A stretch of DNA of 64,000 nucleotides. Origin: Bacillota bacterium. GTDB lineage: Bacteria > Bacillota > Sulfobacillia > JAJZYS01 > JAJYTV01. Where the stretch lies: the NCBI GenBank assembly GCA_021799275.1, contig JAJZAT010000011.1, positions 27,463 through 91,462 on the forward strand. The letters run 5' to 3'. A model generated the notes under the pieces. The model saw only the letters and a program-made list of their open reading frames with translations. It had not been told where the DNA came from and did no database searches. Within the stretch, counting starts at the first letter, position 1. Every line of letters begins with the position of its first letter. Positions 16,945-24,686 of the stretch are shown piece after piece. Position numbers and translations under genes: made by a program.

Positions 16945-17382
16945 TCAGGGCAGGAGCTTCCCCACGATCGCGTCGAGGTCCCCGAGGTCGCGCATCGAGC
17001 GGCCGAGGTGACGTGCGGCCTCCTGGCCGTCCCGGCCGTAGGCGACGATCCCGGGCAGGCGCCCGAACGCGAGTAGGCGCCACTCCTGGCCGAAGCGGGA
17101 GAGCAGCTCGCCTGCGGGGTCCGGGATGCCGCGAAACGGGATGGCGTGCTCCCGGAAGTAGGCCTCGAACCTCTCAGGGCTGTCGGGCCCCACCGCCACG
17201 ACCTCGACACCCTTGGCTCTCAGGTCCGGATAGCGCCGTGCGAGCTCGCCGAGCTCCTTGCGGCAGTAGGGTCAGGCAAAGCCGCGCAGGAGCACGACGA
17301 TCAGCGGCGCGGCCTCCAGAAGGTCGCGGTCCGTGACGGCCGCCCCGAGATGGTCATGCATGGAGAACTCCGGCAGTGCCAT
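16945..17382 (-). CDS. Peroxiredoxin-like protein with in-frame TGA (probable selenoprotein)
   Basis: Read through one TGA, this frame encodes 145 residues of the thioredoxin-fold AhpC/TSA-2 type (peroxiredoxin-like). The TGA at 17274-17272 is codon 37 and falls exactly where homologues carry the redox cysteine: the context is RGFA-(TGA)-PYCRKELGEL, a U-x-x-C motif with resolving Cys40. The frame stays open on both sides, from an ATG at 17382 with a strong GGAGGGGGAGG ribosome binding site to the stop at 16945, and the downstream part (VEVVAVGPDSPERF, then GIPDPAGELLSRFG) is well conserved in style. A hairpin with SECIS-like geometry follows the TGA. It probably reduces peroxides or disulfides. 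The alternative is a pseudogene or a base error. Confidence 0.78.
17234..17274 (-). promoter_or_regulatory. Candidate bacterial SECIS element after the in-frame TGA
   Basis: On the minus strand the TGA is followed by 21 bases and then a three-base apical loop GGC. The loop is closed by a perfect 6-bp stem (GAGCTC/GAGCTC, 17256-17251 with 17247-17242). Below a small internal loop there is a second 4-bp stem (GCCG 17264-17261 with CGGC 17238-17235). A G at the first loop position and a loop about 16-37 bases from the UGA are the published general features of bacterial SECIS hairpins. The GAGCTC repeat also encodes Glu-Leu twice, so chance is possible. Confidence 0.5.
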
Positions 17383-17454
17383 GGCCTCCCCCTCCGCCAC
17401 GGGATACCTGTGTGTCTCGGCTCTTCTCCGCCCGCCCAGCCGGGACCTGCGCCC

Positions 17455-18042
17455 TCAGCGGGCGCTCAGGGCCTTCCGCCCGCCATGCAGGATGCGGGTC
17501 CAGCGGACGAGCTCCGTCACCAACTGGCCCACGACCTGCCGCGTGTCCTCGTCCGTCAGGCGGCCATCGGTCGAAAACTTCGCCTGCGGGTCGCGCACCA
17601 GCACCTCTGGCTTGTTCACAAGGTGCATGTTCGTGAACACCGCCACGTGGCGGAAATGGAGCTGCGCGCGGACCGTGCCGAAGGTCCCTTGCGACGCGCC
17701 CATGATCGCGACAGGCTTGTCATGAAGGCCTGAATCGCTCACGGGTCTGCTCGCCCAGTCGAGCGCGTTCTTGAGCGCCCCCGTGAGCGAGTAGTTGTAC
17801 TCCGGCACCGCGAAGAGAAGGCCGTCCATGCCCTTCAGGCGCTCCCGGAATACCTGCACCGCCTCAGGCGTCGCCGGTCCGTCGAGATCCGGATTGTAGA
17901 GCGGCAGGTCGGAGATCGGGATCTCCTCATAGGTGATGTCCTCCGGCATCAGTCCGGCTGCGGCGCGCAGCAGCATCAGGTTGTAGGAACCCGCGCGCAG
18001 GCTGCCGCAGATGCCGCCGATGCGGATCTTGCCTTCGTCCAT
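17455..18042 (-). CDS. NAD(P)H-dependent FMN reductase
   Basis: A 195-residue flavodoxin-like reductase. The N-terminal GGICGSLRAGSYNLMLLR contains the FMN-phosphate loop GS-x-R-x-x-S-x-N, and FAVPEYNYSLTGALKNALDW is the second flavin-binding signature of this family (ArsH/azoreductase/chromate reductase group). It would pass electrons from NAD(P)H to quinones, azo dyes or metal oxyanions. ATG 18042 follows GGGGAGGAG. It is the first gene of the minus-strand run leading to the peroxiredoxin-like and ChrB-domain genes, consistent with a redox-stress cluster. Confidence 0.88.
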   Translation of the reverse strand: MDEGKIRIGGICGSLRAGSYNLMLLRAAAGLMPEDITYEEIPISDLPLYNPDLDGPATPEAVQVFRERLKGMDGLLFAVPEYNYSLTGALKNALDWASRPVSDSGLHDKPVAIMGASQGTFGTVRAQLHFRHVAVFTNMHLVNKPEVLVRDPQAKFSTDGRLTDEDTRQVVGQLVTELVRWTRILHGGRKALSAR

Positions 18043-18192
18043 GGGTGGACTCCTCCCCGGTCGTAGAAACTATGAATAACATAGCGCTTTGGGTATGGCT
18101 GTGCAACTAGGCCTTGCCGCGTCGACAGGAGGTTGGCCAACGGACAGGAAATTGATCCGTGGGGAGTGGACATTGGCGAGGAGGCCCTGCAC

Positions 18193-19449
18193 TTGCGTTT
18201 CAAGGTTGTCCATGCCGCGGATCTTCACCTCGACACGCCCTGCAGCGGGCTTGGCCGGACGGCGCCCGCCGTGGCGGAAGCCCTGCGCGACGCGTCTCTC
18301 CACGCCTTCGAGGGACTTGTGGACCTTTGCCTGCGCGAGCAGGCGGCGATCCTGCTGCTGGCGGGAGACGTTTATGACGGGCAGGAGCGCGGCATCCGTG
18401 CCGAGCGGCGGCTCAGGGCGGGCCTCGAGCGTCTGGGCGAGGCCGGTGTGCGCACCTTCGCCGTGCACGGCAACCATGATCCCCTTGCCCAGGGTGCGGG
18501 ACCCGCGTGGGGAAGCGGCACCTACGTGTTCCCCGCCGACGATGTGGTGGCGGTGCCTGTGGAAGTGGCGGGCAGGGTGGTCGCCACCGTGCACGGCATC
18601 TCCTTTCGCCAGCGCGAGGAGCACCGCAATCTGGCGCGCCTCTTCCGTCCGAACGGGGAGGGCCTGCAGATCGGCCTCCTGCACGCGAACGTCGGCGACC
18701 CGCAGCACGCCCCCTACGCGCCATGCAGCGTCGATGACCTGCGGGAGGCGGGCATGGACTACTGGGCGCTCGGCCACGTGCATCGGCGCAGGCTCGTTCT
18801 CGAAGGCGGCCCCTGGGCTGCCTATTCCGGGGTCTTGCAGGGCAGGAGCCCGGCGGGTGGCGAGCTGGGACCCAAGGGAGCTCTGGTGCTGGATTGCGAC
18901 GATCGGCTCGGTGTCCTCGAGCCACCCCGATTCGTGGCCCTCGACCGGATCCGCTTCGAGACGGTCCAGGTGGACCTCTCGGGAGCCATGGACCTGCAGG
19001 AGGCGATCGACAGGATCGAGTCGGCCGGCCGTGGCGCCGCCCAAACGGCGGAGGGACGAGCCCTGATCCTGAGCGCCACGCTGGGCGGGGATTTCGGACC
19101 GGATGCGGAGTTCCAGCTGCGCCAGGGCGAGATCCTGCAATCCCTGCAGGAAGCGGGCCTCGCGCAGGACCCCTTCGTTTGGTGGGACGCGCTCGAGCTG
19201 CGCACGCGGCCTCCCATCCGCCGCGACGAGATCCGCGTCGGCGGCGATCTCGCGGCGGAGGTGCTGGCAGAGGCGGACCGCCTGCGCGCCTCCCCCGAGG
19301 AGCTCGGTGGTCTTCTCGCTGCACTTGAGCAGGAACTCACGCGCTTTCCGGTGCGCGACGCGCTGCGGATGGATATCCCCCCCGCTGGACTCCTGTCCGA
19401 GGCCGAGGAGATCTGCCTCAGGCTCCTCACAGGAGGTGACGGGCGGTGA
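18193..19449 (+). CDS. YhaO/SbcD-like metallophosphoesterase (DNA repair exonuclease subunit)
   Basis: A 418-residue calcineurin-like nuclease subunit. The metal-binding motifs are in order: HAADLHLD, LLLAGDVYD, VHGNHDP, LLHANVG and GHVHRRR. The C-terminal third is a family-specific region likely to contact the partner ATPase. TTG at 18193 is taken as start because GAGGAGG lies eight bases before it and the protein then begins MRFKVVHAADLH. It overlaps the next gene by four bases (GTGA), as in Bacillus yhaO-yhaN. The pair is expected to process DNA ends like Mre11-Rad50. Confidence 0.88.
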   Translation: MRFKVVHAADLHLDTPCSGLGRTAPAVAEALRDASLHAFEGLVDLCLREQAAILLLAGDVYDGQERGIRAERRLRAGLERLGEAGVRTFAVHGNHDPLAQGAGPAWGSGTYVFPADDVVAVPVEVAGRVVATVHGISFRQREEHRNLARLFRPNGEGLQIGLLHANVGDPQHAPYAPCSVDDLREAGMDYWALGHVHRRRLVLEGGPWAAYSGVLQGRSPAGGELGPKGALVLDCDDRLGVLEPPRFVALDRIRFETVQVDLSGAMDLQEAIDRIESAGRGAAQTAEGRALILSATLGGDFGPDAEFQLRQGEILQSLQEAGLAQDPFVWWDALELRTRPPIRRDEIRVGGDLAAEVLAEADRLRASPEELGGLLAALEQELTRFPVRDALRMDIPPAGLLSEAEEICLRLLTGGDGR

Positions 19450-22400
19450 TCCTGCGCGGCTGGGAGATCGAGGGCTTCGGCGTCTTCCGCGGCATGGCGC
19501 TGTCGGACGTCCCCGAGGGTCTGACGTTGGTGCTGGGGCCGAACGAGGCGGGGAAGTCCACGCTGCTCGGCTTTCTGCGCTTCATGCTGTTCGGCTTTCC
19601 GCGCGGGGAGCAGCAGAAGTACCCGCCGCTCCAGGGCGGGCGCCACGGGGGACGGCTCACGTTCGAGGACGACGAAGGGCTCTGGACCCTCGAGCGCTTG
19701 CAGGGCCAGCCGCTGCGTCTCTGGGCGCCGGATGGACGCCAGCTTGGCGAGGACGGACTGCGGAGCCGGCTTGGCGGCCTCGATGCGGACATGTTCCGCA
19801 GCGTTTTCGCCTTCAGCCTCTACGAACTGACGGACCTCGGGACGCTCGACCGCGAAGAGGTGCGCGACCGCCTGTACTCCGCGGGCATCACCGGCGCCGG
19901 CCGCAGTGCCGCCGGGGTGCTCGCCCAATTGCGCAAGGGCCTCGAGGCCTACCTGCGCCCGCGGTCCAAGGAAGGCCAGATCAACAAGCTTAGCGATGCT
20001 CTGGTCACCGCACGGCGGGAACTCGCCGCGGCGACGGCCCTGGCCGGGCGCTTCGGCGAGATCGAGGCGCAGCTGGCCGCGGCCGACGAAACGGTGCGGG
20101 ACCAGGGCGAAGAGGCGCGTCGCCTCGAGCAGCAGCGCCGCCACCTCGAGCGCCTCGAGGGACTCTATGTGCCCTGGAACCGCCTGCAGAGGCTGGAGCA
20201 GGAACTGGCGCGGGAGGGTGAACCCCTGCGTCTCGACCGGGCGCTGGTTGAGAGGATCGAGGGCGCCTCGGACCCCCTCACGGAGTGTGCGAAGGCCACG
20301 GCCGCCGAGCAGGCCGTCTGCCGGGATCTGGAGGAGCGGATCGCCCAAGAGGGCCGGCTCGTCGACCGGCGCATTCTGGAGGTGGCGGATCCCCTGCAGG
20401 CTGCGTTGCATGAGCTCGCGCTCCAGCGCGACCGCTTGGGCCGCAGCGAGCGCCTCGGCCGGGACATCGCGGGGCAGGAGGGCCGGATCGCGCAGCTGGC
20501 CAGGGAGCTCGGCGTCGCCCCGACGGCCGACCTGCCGCCGGTCGAGCAGAGCCAGGTGCGGGCCGGCGAGGAACTGGTCGAGCGGCTGCGCGATCTTGGT
20601 CAGGCTCGCGTCCGGCGCGAGGAAGAGGAAGAGGCCGCCCGCGGGACGCTAGCGAAGGCGGAGAGTGACGCCCGGGCCGCGGCGGAGCAGGCGGGGCGGT
20701 ACGAGGAAGTGCCGGATGCCGAAGCCTACCATGCGCGGGATGCCCTCCTAACCCGTCACAAGGAAGCCATCGAAAATCTCGCGCGGCGACGCGGGCAGCT
20801 GCTCGCGCCGAACCTGCTCGCCATCGCGTTCGTCGTGGTCGGGCTTATCGCCCTCGCCTACGGCCAGTGGCCCTTCGCGGCCTTGGCGCCGATCGGCCTG
20901 ATCGCCTTCGCCGTCCTCCTGCTCGGCCGCCCTGGTCAGGAGCTCAGGCGTCTCGCGGCGGAGGTGCGCGATTCCCAGGAGGCCTTGGGCCTCGGACAGC
21001 CGCTTCACCTCTCCGCCGCCGTCAAGGAGCTCTCAGACCTGCACGCGCAATTCGGACGCGTGATGGCCGCGGGCACGGCCCGCGAGCGCCTGCGCGCCGC
21101 GGACGAGCAGCGGCAGGCCACCGGCCGCCTGCTTGCGGAGTGCGGCAGGCGCCGCGAGCAGGCCATCGCCGCGGAGCAGGAGGGGCTCTCGGCGCTCGCG
21201 GCCTTCAAGGCGTCCATGGCTGTGCCGCTCGACGTGCCGCCGCAACACCTTCCGTCCCACCTGCGCACGGTGCAGGCTCTCGGGGCGGCGCAAAGGGAGC
21301 TCGCAACCCTGGAGACGCAGCGGGCGGACGAGGAACGTGCGATCGAGGCATGGCAGCGGCAGGTCACCGAGATCTTCCTGCGATTGGGCCAGGCGATGCC
21401 CGATGCCCGGGAGGCGGTGCCCGAGGCGATCGCCGCTCTCGAGGTGCCCCTGCAGGCTGCCCGGCGTGGCGAGACCGCCCTCAGGCTGCTTGAGGAGCAG
21501 CGGCGCGTGGCCTTGGAGCAGGCGGAACTCCTGGCGCAGGCGGAAGCCGCGGCGGCGGATGCCCTCGCCGAGAGCCTGCGGGAGGCGGGCCTCGAGGACG
21601 TCGGCGCGTTCGAGCGGTGGCGCGAGGCCAGCGGGGCGTACGAGCAGAAGCTGCATGAGCGCGACCTCGCGGCGGCCGCCTTCCGCGACCAGGTTGGGGC
21701 ATCGGCGGACGCGTTCGTCGAGGAACTGGCAGAGGGCGGCCCCGAGCTCTGGCAGACCGAGCGCAGCCGGATCGCGGAGAGACTCGACGAACTCAATCGC
21801 CAGCGGGACCTCGCGCTGCGTCAGAGCCAGGACCTCCTCCGGCTCAGAAGCGAGATCGCCGAGTCTTCGGACGTGCCGGTCCTCGCGGCGCGCTGCCTCG
21901 AACTCGAGGAGGAGCTCCGACGCGCGGCCGAGGCCTGGCGCGCCCAGGCCCTCGCGGGCCGGCTCCTCGAGCGCACCCTCGAGACCTATGTGCGCAGCCG
22001 CCAGCCGGAGGTGCTGCGGATCGCGTCGCAGGCCCTGCGCGGCATCACCGCCGAGCGCTACGTCGAGGTGCGGCAGCGCAGCGACGGCCAGGGGCTCCTC
22101 GCCGTCGGGCCCTCGGGCGCTGTGAAGGAGCCGCACGAACTCAGCCGCGGCACCCAGGAACAGATGTATCTCGCCCTCCGGCTGGGACTCGCGGCTTCCT
22201 ACGGAGAGCGCGTCGCGGCGCTGCCGCTCGTGCTCGACGACATCGCGGTTAACTTCGACCCTGCTCGCCAGGCGAAGCTTCTCGAGGTGCTCGGACGGTT
22301 CGCCGCGGAACCTCGCCGGCAGGCGCTCTTCTTCACCTGCCACCCGTCGCTCGCGCAATTGGCCGCAGGCGCTGTGCCACGGCTGCGGGTGATCGAGCTC

Positions 22401-22622
22401 TCGGCCCAGGAGAGCCAGGCGGAGGTGGCGGCCGCGAGGGATGGACCGGTATCGGAGCGCATCGTCGGTCTCTTGCAACCGGGCCCATTGACGCTCAAGG
22501 AGATCGCGAAGAGCCTGGGAACCAAGGAGAACGAGACCCGCGCAGCGCTGCAGGCACTGGTCGCGGAGGGCCGCGTAGCCGCGATGGGGAACGGACGCGG
22601 CCGGCGCTACGGCATCGCCTGA
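19446..22622 (+). CDS. YhaN/Rad50-like ATPase with internal membrane segment and C-terminal winged helix
   Basis: A 1058-residue SMC/Rad50-type ATPase paired with the upstream nuclease. Walker A is GPNEAGKS at residues 31-38. The ABC signature region is LSRGTQEQMYLALRLGLA and Walker B is PLVLDDIAVNFD near residue 930. Between them are long charged coiled-coil segments. Around residues 455-505 there are two hydrophobic stretches, NLLAIAFVVVGLIALAYG and FAALAPIGLIAFAVLLLG, a feature known from YhaN-type proteins. After the ATPase head the last 45 residues (GPLTLKEIAKSLGTKENETRAAL and a basic end) look like a winged helix-turn-helix, unusual for the family. The start is GTG overlapping the upstream stop. 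Confidence 0.85.
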   Translation: MILRGWEIEGFGVFRGMALSDVPEGLTLVLGPNEAGKSTLLGFLRFMLFGFPRGEQQKYPPLQGGRHGGRLTFEDDEGLWTLERLQGQPLRLWAPDGRQLGEDGLRSRLGGLDADMFRSVFAFSLYELTDLGTLDREEVRDRLYSAGITGAGRSAAGVLAQLRKGLEAYLRPRSKEGQINKLSDALVTARRELAAATALAGRFGEIEAQLAAADETVRDQGEEARRLEQQRRHLERLEGLYVPWNRLQRLEQELAREGEPLRLDRALVERIEGASDPLTECAKATAAEQAVCRDLEERIAQEGRLVDRRILEVADPLQAALHELALQRDRLGRSERLGRDIAGQEGRIAQLARELGVAPTADLPPVEQSQVRAGEELVERLRDLGQARVRREEEEEAARGTLAKAESDARAAAEQAGRYEEVPDAEAYHARDALLTRHKEAIENLARRRGQLLAPNLLAIAFVVVGLIALAYGQWPFAALAPIGLIAFAVLLLGRPGQELRRLAAEVRDSQEALGLGQPLHLSAAVKELSDLHAQFGRVMAAGTARERLRAADEQRQATGRLLAECGRRREQAIAAEQEGLSALAAFKASMAVPLDVPPQHLPSHLRTVQALGAAQRELATLETQRADEERAIEAWQRQVTEIFLRLGQAMPDAREAVPEAIAALEVPLQAARRGETALRLLEEQRRVALEQAELLAQAEAAAADALAESLREAGLEDVGAFERWREASGAYEQKLHERDLAAAAFRDQVGASADAFVEELAEGGPELWQTERSRIAERLDELNRQRDLALRQSQDLLRLRSEIAESSDVPVLAARCLELEEELRRAAEAWRAQALAGRLLERTLETYVRSRQPEVLRIASQALRGITAERYVEVRQRSDGQGLLAVGPSGAVKEPHELSRGTQEQMYLALRLGLAASYGERVAALPLVLDDIAVNFDPARQAKLLEVLGRFAAEPRRQALFFTCHPSLAQLAAGAVPRLRVIELSAQESQAEVAAARDGPVSERIVGLLQPGPLTLKEIAKSLGTKENETRAALQALVAEGRVAAMGNGRGRRYGIA

Positions 22623-22634
22623 GGAGGAGTGGAC

Positions 22635-22985
22635 ATGGATGCGGTGCACGTCTTCGAGAAGCCCGGCCGCGTGTCGGATCATTGGACCCCGAAGATCGTC
22701 GCGCAGTTCAACGGCCACGACATCCTGGTCGTCAAGATAAAGGGAGAATTCGTCTGGCACCAGCACCCCGACACGGACGACTTCTTCTTCGTCCTGAAGG
22801 GCCACGTGGTGATCGAGCTCCGGGACGGTCAGGTGGAACTCGGACCCGGGGATCTCTACGTCGTGCCGAAGGGCGTCGAGCACAGGCCCGTCGCCAAGGA
22901 GGGAGCCGAGCTCCTGCTGATCGAGCCGGAGGGCACGCCGAACACCGGCGATCCCGAGACGGCGGTCGCCAAGCACTGGATCTGA
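22635..22985 (+). CDS. Cupin-domain protein
   Basis: A 116-residue single-domain cupin. Cupin motif 1 is seen as GEFVWHQHPDTDDFFFVLKG, with metal-ligand candidates His-x-His and a downstream acidic residue. Motif 2 is GDLYVVPKGVEHRPV, with the third histidine. Small cupins of this layout may be isomerases, dioxygenases or sugar-binding proteins; the function is not predictable. ATG 22635 is chosen because GAGGAGGAG lies directly upstream. It follows the YhaN-like gene by 12 bases, so co-transcription is likely. Confidence 0.85.
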   Translation: MDAVHVFEKPGRVSDHWTPKIVAQFNGHDILVVKIKGEFVWHQHPDTDDFFFVLKGHVVIELRDGQVELGPGDLYVVPKGVEHRPVAKEGAELLLIEPEGTPNTGDPETAVAKHWI

Positions 22986-23007
22986 GGGCCGTCCGGGAGC
23001 TGAGGCA

Positions 23008-23730
23008 ATGCGCAAGACCCTGCCCGCGTGGGCGCTTCTCGGCTTTCTGCTCGCGGCTTGCGGCACGCCTGCGGCCTCCGCCACCCTGAGGGTCGGCAGC
23101 CGCATCGGTTGGCACGGCCGTGCCTATGAATTGATGACGAGGCTACCTCGCGCCGATCTTGGCCCGGGGATCGGCGTGGTCGCCGCGACGGGGCAGGCCG
23201 AAGCACGCATCGGCGTTTATCTGCTGAAGGCCGGCCAGGCGCCGTCTGAACTGGCGTTTGTCGGTCAGGGCAATCACGTCTACGAAGGACACGAGCTTTT
23301 GGCGGCGACGGGCACTCACCGGCCGCCCACGGCTCTTTCGGATAGAAACGATTTTGCCGTCTCGCAGGACGGCGCGCTCTGGCTGCGCAAGGGCGGCAAG
23401 GGATGGTCGGCGCTGCCTACGCCTGTCTACTCCGACATCGCTCTCATGCCTAGGCTCGCGCTCATCGCCACTTGGGATCCCGTCACCCACGAAGTTGTGC
23501 TCACGCGGTTCGCCGCGAGCGGCGGCCTCGAGTTCGTTCCGATCCGGCTTCCGACCTGGTCGGTCTCGCCGAACTATTCCGTTGTACCATCGCTTTCAGC
23601 TCGCGGTGACGGCTGGCGCCTGAGCATCACCGTCTACTTCGCTGGCATGGAGCAGTCCGTGCCGCCCAAGGCAACATTCCTGTTCGCGTCGACCGACGGA
23701 CGCAAGTGGACCGCGCAACATGACAAGTAG
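23008..23730 (+). CDS. Predicted lipoprotein of unknown function
   Basis: A 240-residue protein not recognised as a known family. The N-terminus is a clear lipoprotein signal, MRKTLPAWALLGFLLAAC, ending in a lipobox LAAC, so the mature protein should be anchored outside the membrane. The rest has short beta-rich repeats, including FAVSQDGALWLRKG and a final FASTDGRKW of the kind found in sortilin/BNR propeller blades. This suggests a small relative of the propeller proteins at 46.3 and 57.5 kb. It follows the cupin gene by 22 bases. Confidence 0.65.
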   Translation: MRKTLPAWALLGFLLAACGTPAASATLRVGSRIGWHGRAYELMTRLPRADLGPGIGVVAATGQAEARIGVYLLKAGQAPSELAFVGQGNHVYEGHELLAATGTHRPPTALSDRNDFAVSQDGALWLRKGGKGWSALPTPVYSDIALMPRLALIATWDPVTHEVVLTRFAASGGLEFVPIRLPTWSVSPNYSVVPSLSARGDGWRLSITVYFAGMEQSVPPKATFLFASTDGRKWTAQHDK

Positions 23731-23839
23731 CCGTTGGCTGCGGTCCAGGACGCTCGCCACGCGGGCGGATCTGCATGGGCCTGACCGTTTCCAGACGTGG
23801 CCCGGCTCGGTCGCTGTCGCACGGCTTTACCGCGAGCCA

Positions 23840-23870
23840 TTGCTCGTGACGCTACGTCACGTGGTAGAAC
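23840..23870 (+). promoter_or_regulatory. MerR-type promoter with palindromic operator in a 19-bp spacer
   Basis: A -35 box TTGCTC (23840-23845) and a -10 box TAGAAC (23865-23870) are separated by 19 bases. The spacer contains the perfect palindrome GTGACG-CTA-CGTCAC (23846-23860). MerR-family activators bind such palindromes in over-long 19-20 bp spacers and untwist the DNA. The site lies just upstream of a merR gene, which predicts autoregulation of the MerR-ABC operon. Confidence 0.72.
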
Positions 23871-23891
23871 GGGATCGAAGGAAGTGTCAGG

Positions 23892-24686
23892 ATGCCTCGC
23901 AACACATTGACGATCGGTGCGCTGGCCGAGCGGGCGGGCGTCAGCGTGCGGACTCTGCAGTACTACGACCGCGTCGGGCTGCTGCGGGCGGCGACTAGCG
24001 AAGGCGGTCGACGCCTCTACACGCCGCGGGATGTCGCGAAGTTGCAGCAGATCCTCTTTCTCAAGTCGTTCGGTCTGTCGCTGCAGGAGATTGCCGAGAG
24101 CGTCTCGGATCGGCCGTCATCCGACGACCTCCTGGCCGTGTTCACGCGGCAGCGTGAGCTGCTGGGGCAGCAGGTCGCCAACCTGACCCGGGTGATCGCG
24201 GGTCTCGACACCGTCATCGCGGAGCTGGGCCTCGGACAGGAACTGAGCCTCGACCGACTCGTCGCGATCGTGGAACTGATGCGGCAGGGCCAGCCCTATG
24301 CCTTCGTCGCCAGCTACTTCGACGATCGCCAGTACCGCGGCATCGCGGAGCGTTTCGCGGACCCGATGGCGGTGGAGCAGTTTCTGCCGCGGGCCAGGGA
24401 GAGCTTTGCGCGGCTCGAGGCGTTGTACCGGGCGGGTGCGGACCCGGAGGGGCCCGAAGGGCAGGAACTCGCGGCAGAGTGGTGGGACCTGGTGCAGGAG
24501 TTCGCCAAGCCCGATCCAAGCCTGCTCCGTTCGATGATCCGTGCCGGCATGGACATCGACCGCTGGCCCGAGGCACCCGGCTACTCCCGGGAGGCGATTC
24601 GCGACTTCCTCGGCGCGGCGCTGCAGCGCTACCTGCGGGACCGGGGTGTCGAAATTCCCGGGGTAGAGGAACGGGACCATGACTGA
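23892..24686 (+). CDS. MerR family transcriptional regulator with TipAS-like C-terminal domain
   Basis: A 264-residue regulator. The N-terminal winged helix (LTIGALAERAGVSVRTLQYY, then RVGLLRAA and GGRRLYTPRDV) is a textbook MerR DNA-binding domain, followed by the dimerisation coiled coil (about residues 75-115). The C-terminal 120 residues, with YFDDRQYRGIAERFADP and an alpha-helical pattern, resemble the TipA/Mta antibiotic-recognition domain, so it may sense a hydrophobic drug-like ligand. It overlaps the ABC transporter ATPase gene by 8 bases, which suggests that it controls that exporter. Ribosome binding site AAGGAAGTG. Confidence 0.87.
   Translation: MPRNTLTIGALAERAGVSVRTLQYYDRVGLLRAATSEGGRRLYTPRDVAKLQQILFLKSFGLSLQEIAESVSDRPSSDDLLAVFTRQRELLGQQVANLTRVIAGLDTVIAELGLGQELSLDRLVAIVELMRQGQPYAFVASYFDDRQYRGIAERFADPMAVEQFLPRARESFARLEALYRAGADPEGPEGQELAAEWWDLVQEFAKPDPSLLRSMIRAGMDIDRWPEAPGYSREAIRDFLGAALQRYLRDRGVEIPGVEERDHD

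Noticed and set aside
15216..17210. A single 664-codon minus-strand frame spanning the MFS and ChrB genes
   Set aside because: The MFS frame merely stays open upstream of its start. The ChrB gene runs in another frame with its own ribosome binding site and ends one base into the MFS start, so a fusion is not supported.
16945..17382. Reading the peroxiredoxin-like gene as a pseudogene because of the TGA
   Set aside because: The rest of the frame is intact, the TGA falls on the redox Cys position, and a SECIS-like hairpin follows; a selenoprotein is the better explanation, although a base error is not excluded.
21033..23105. 690-codon minus-strand open frame across the YhaN-like gene
   Set aside because: It is antisense to a recognised ATPase and shows no family features; a shadow of codon bias.
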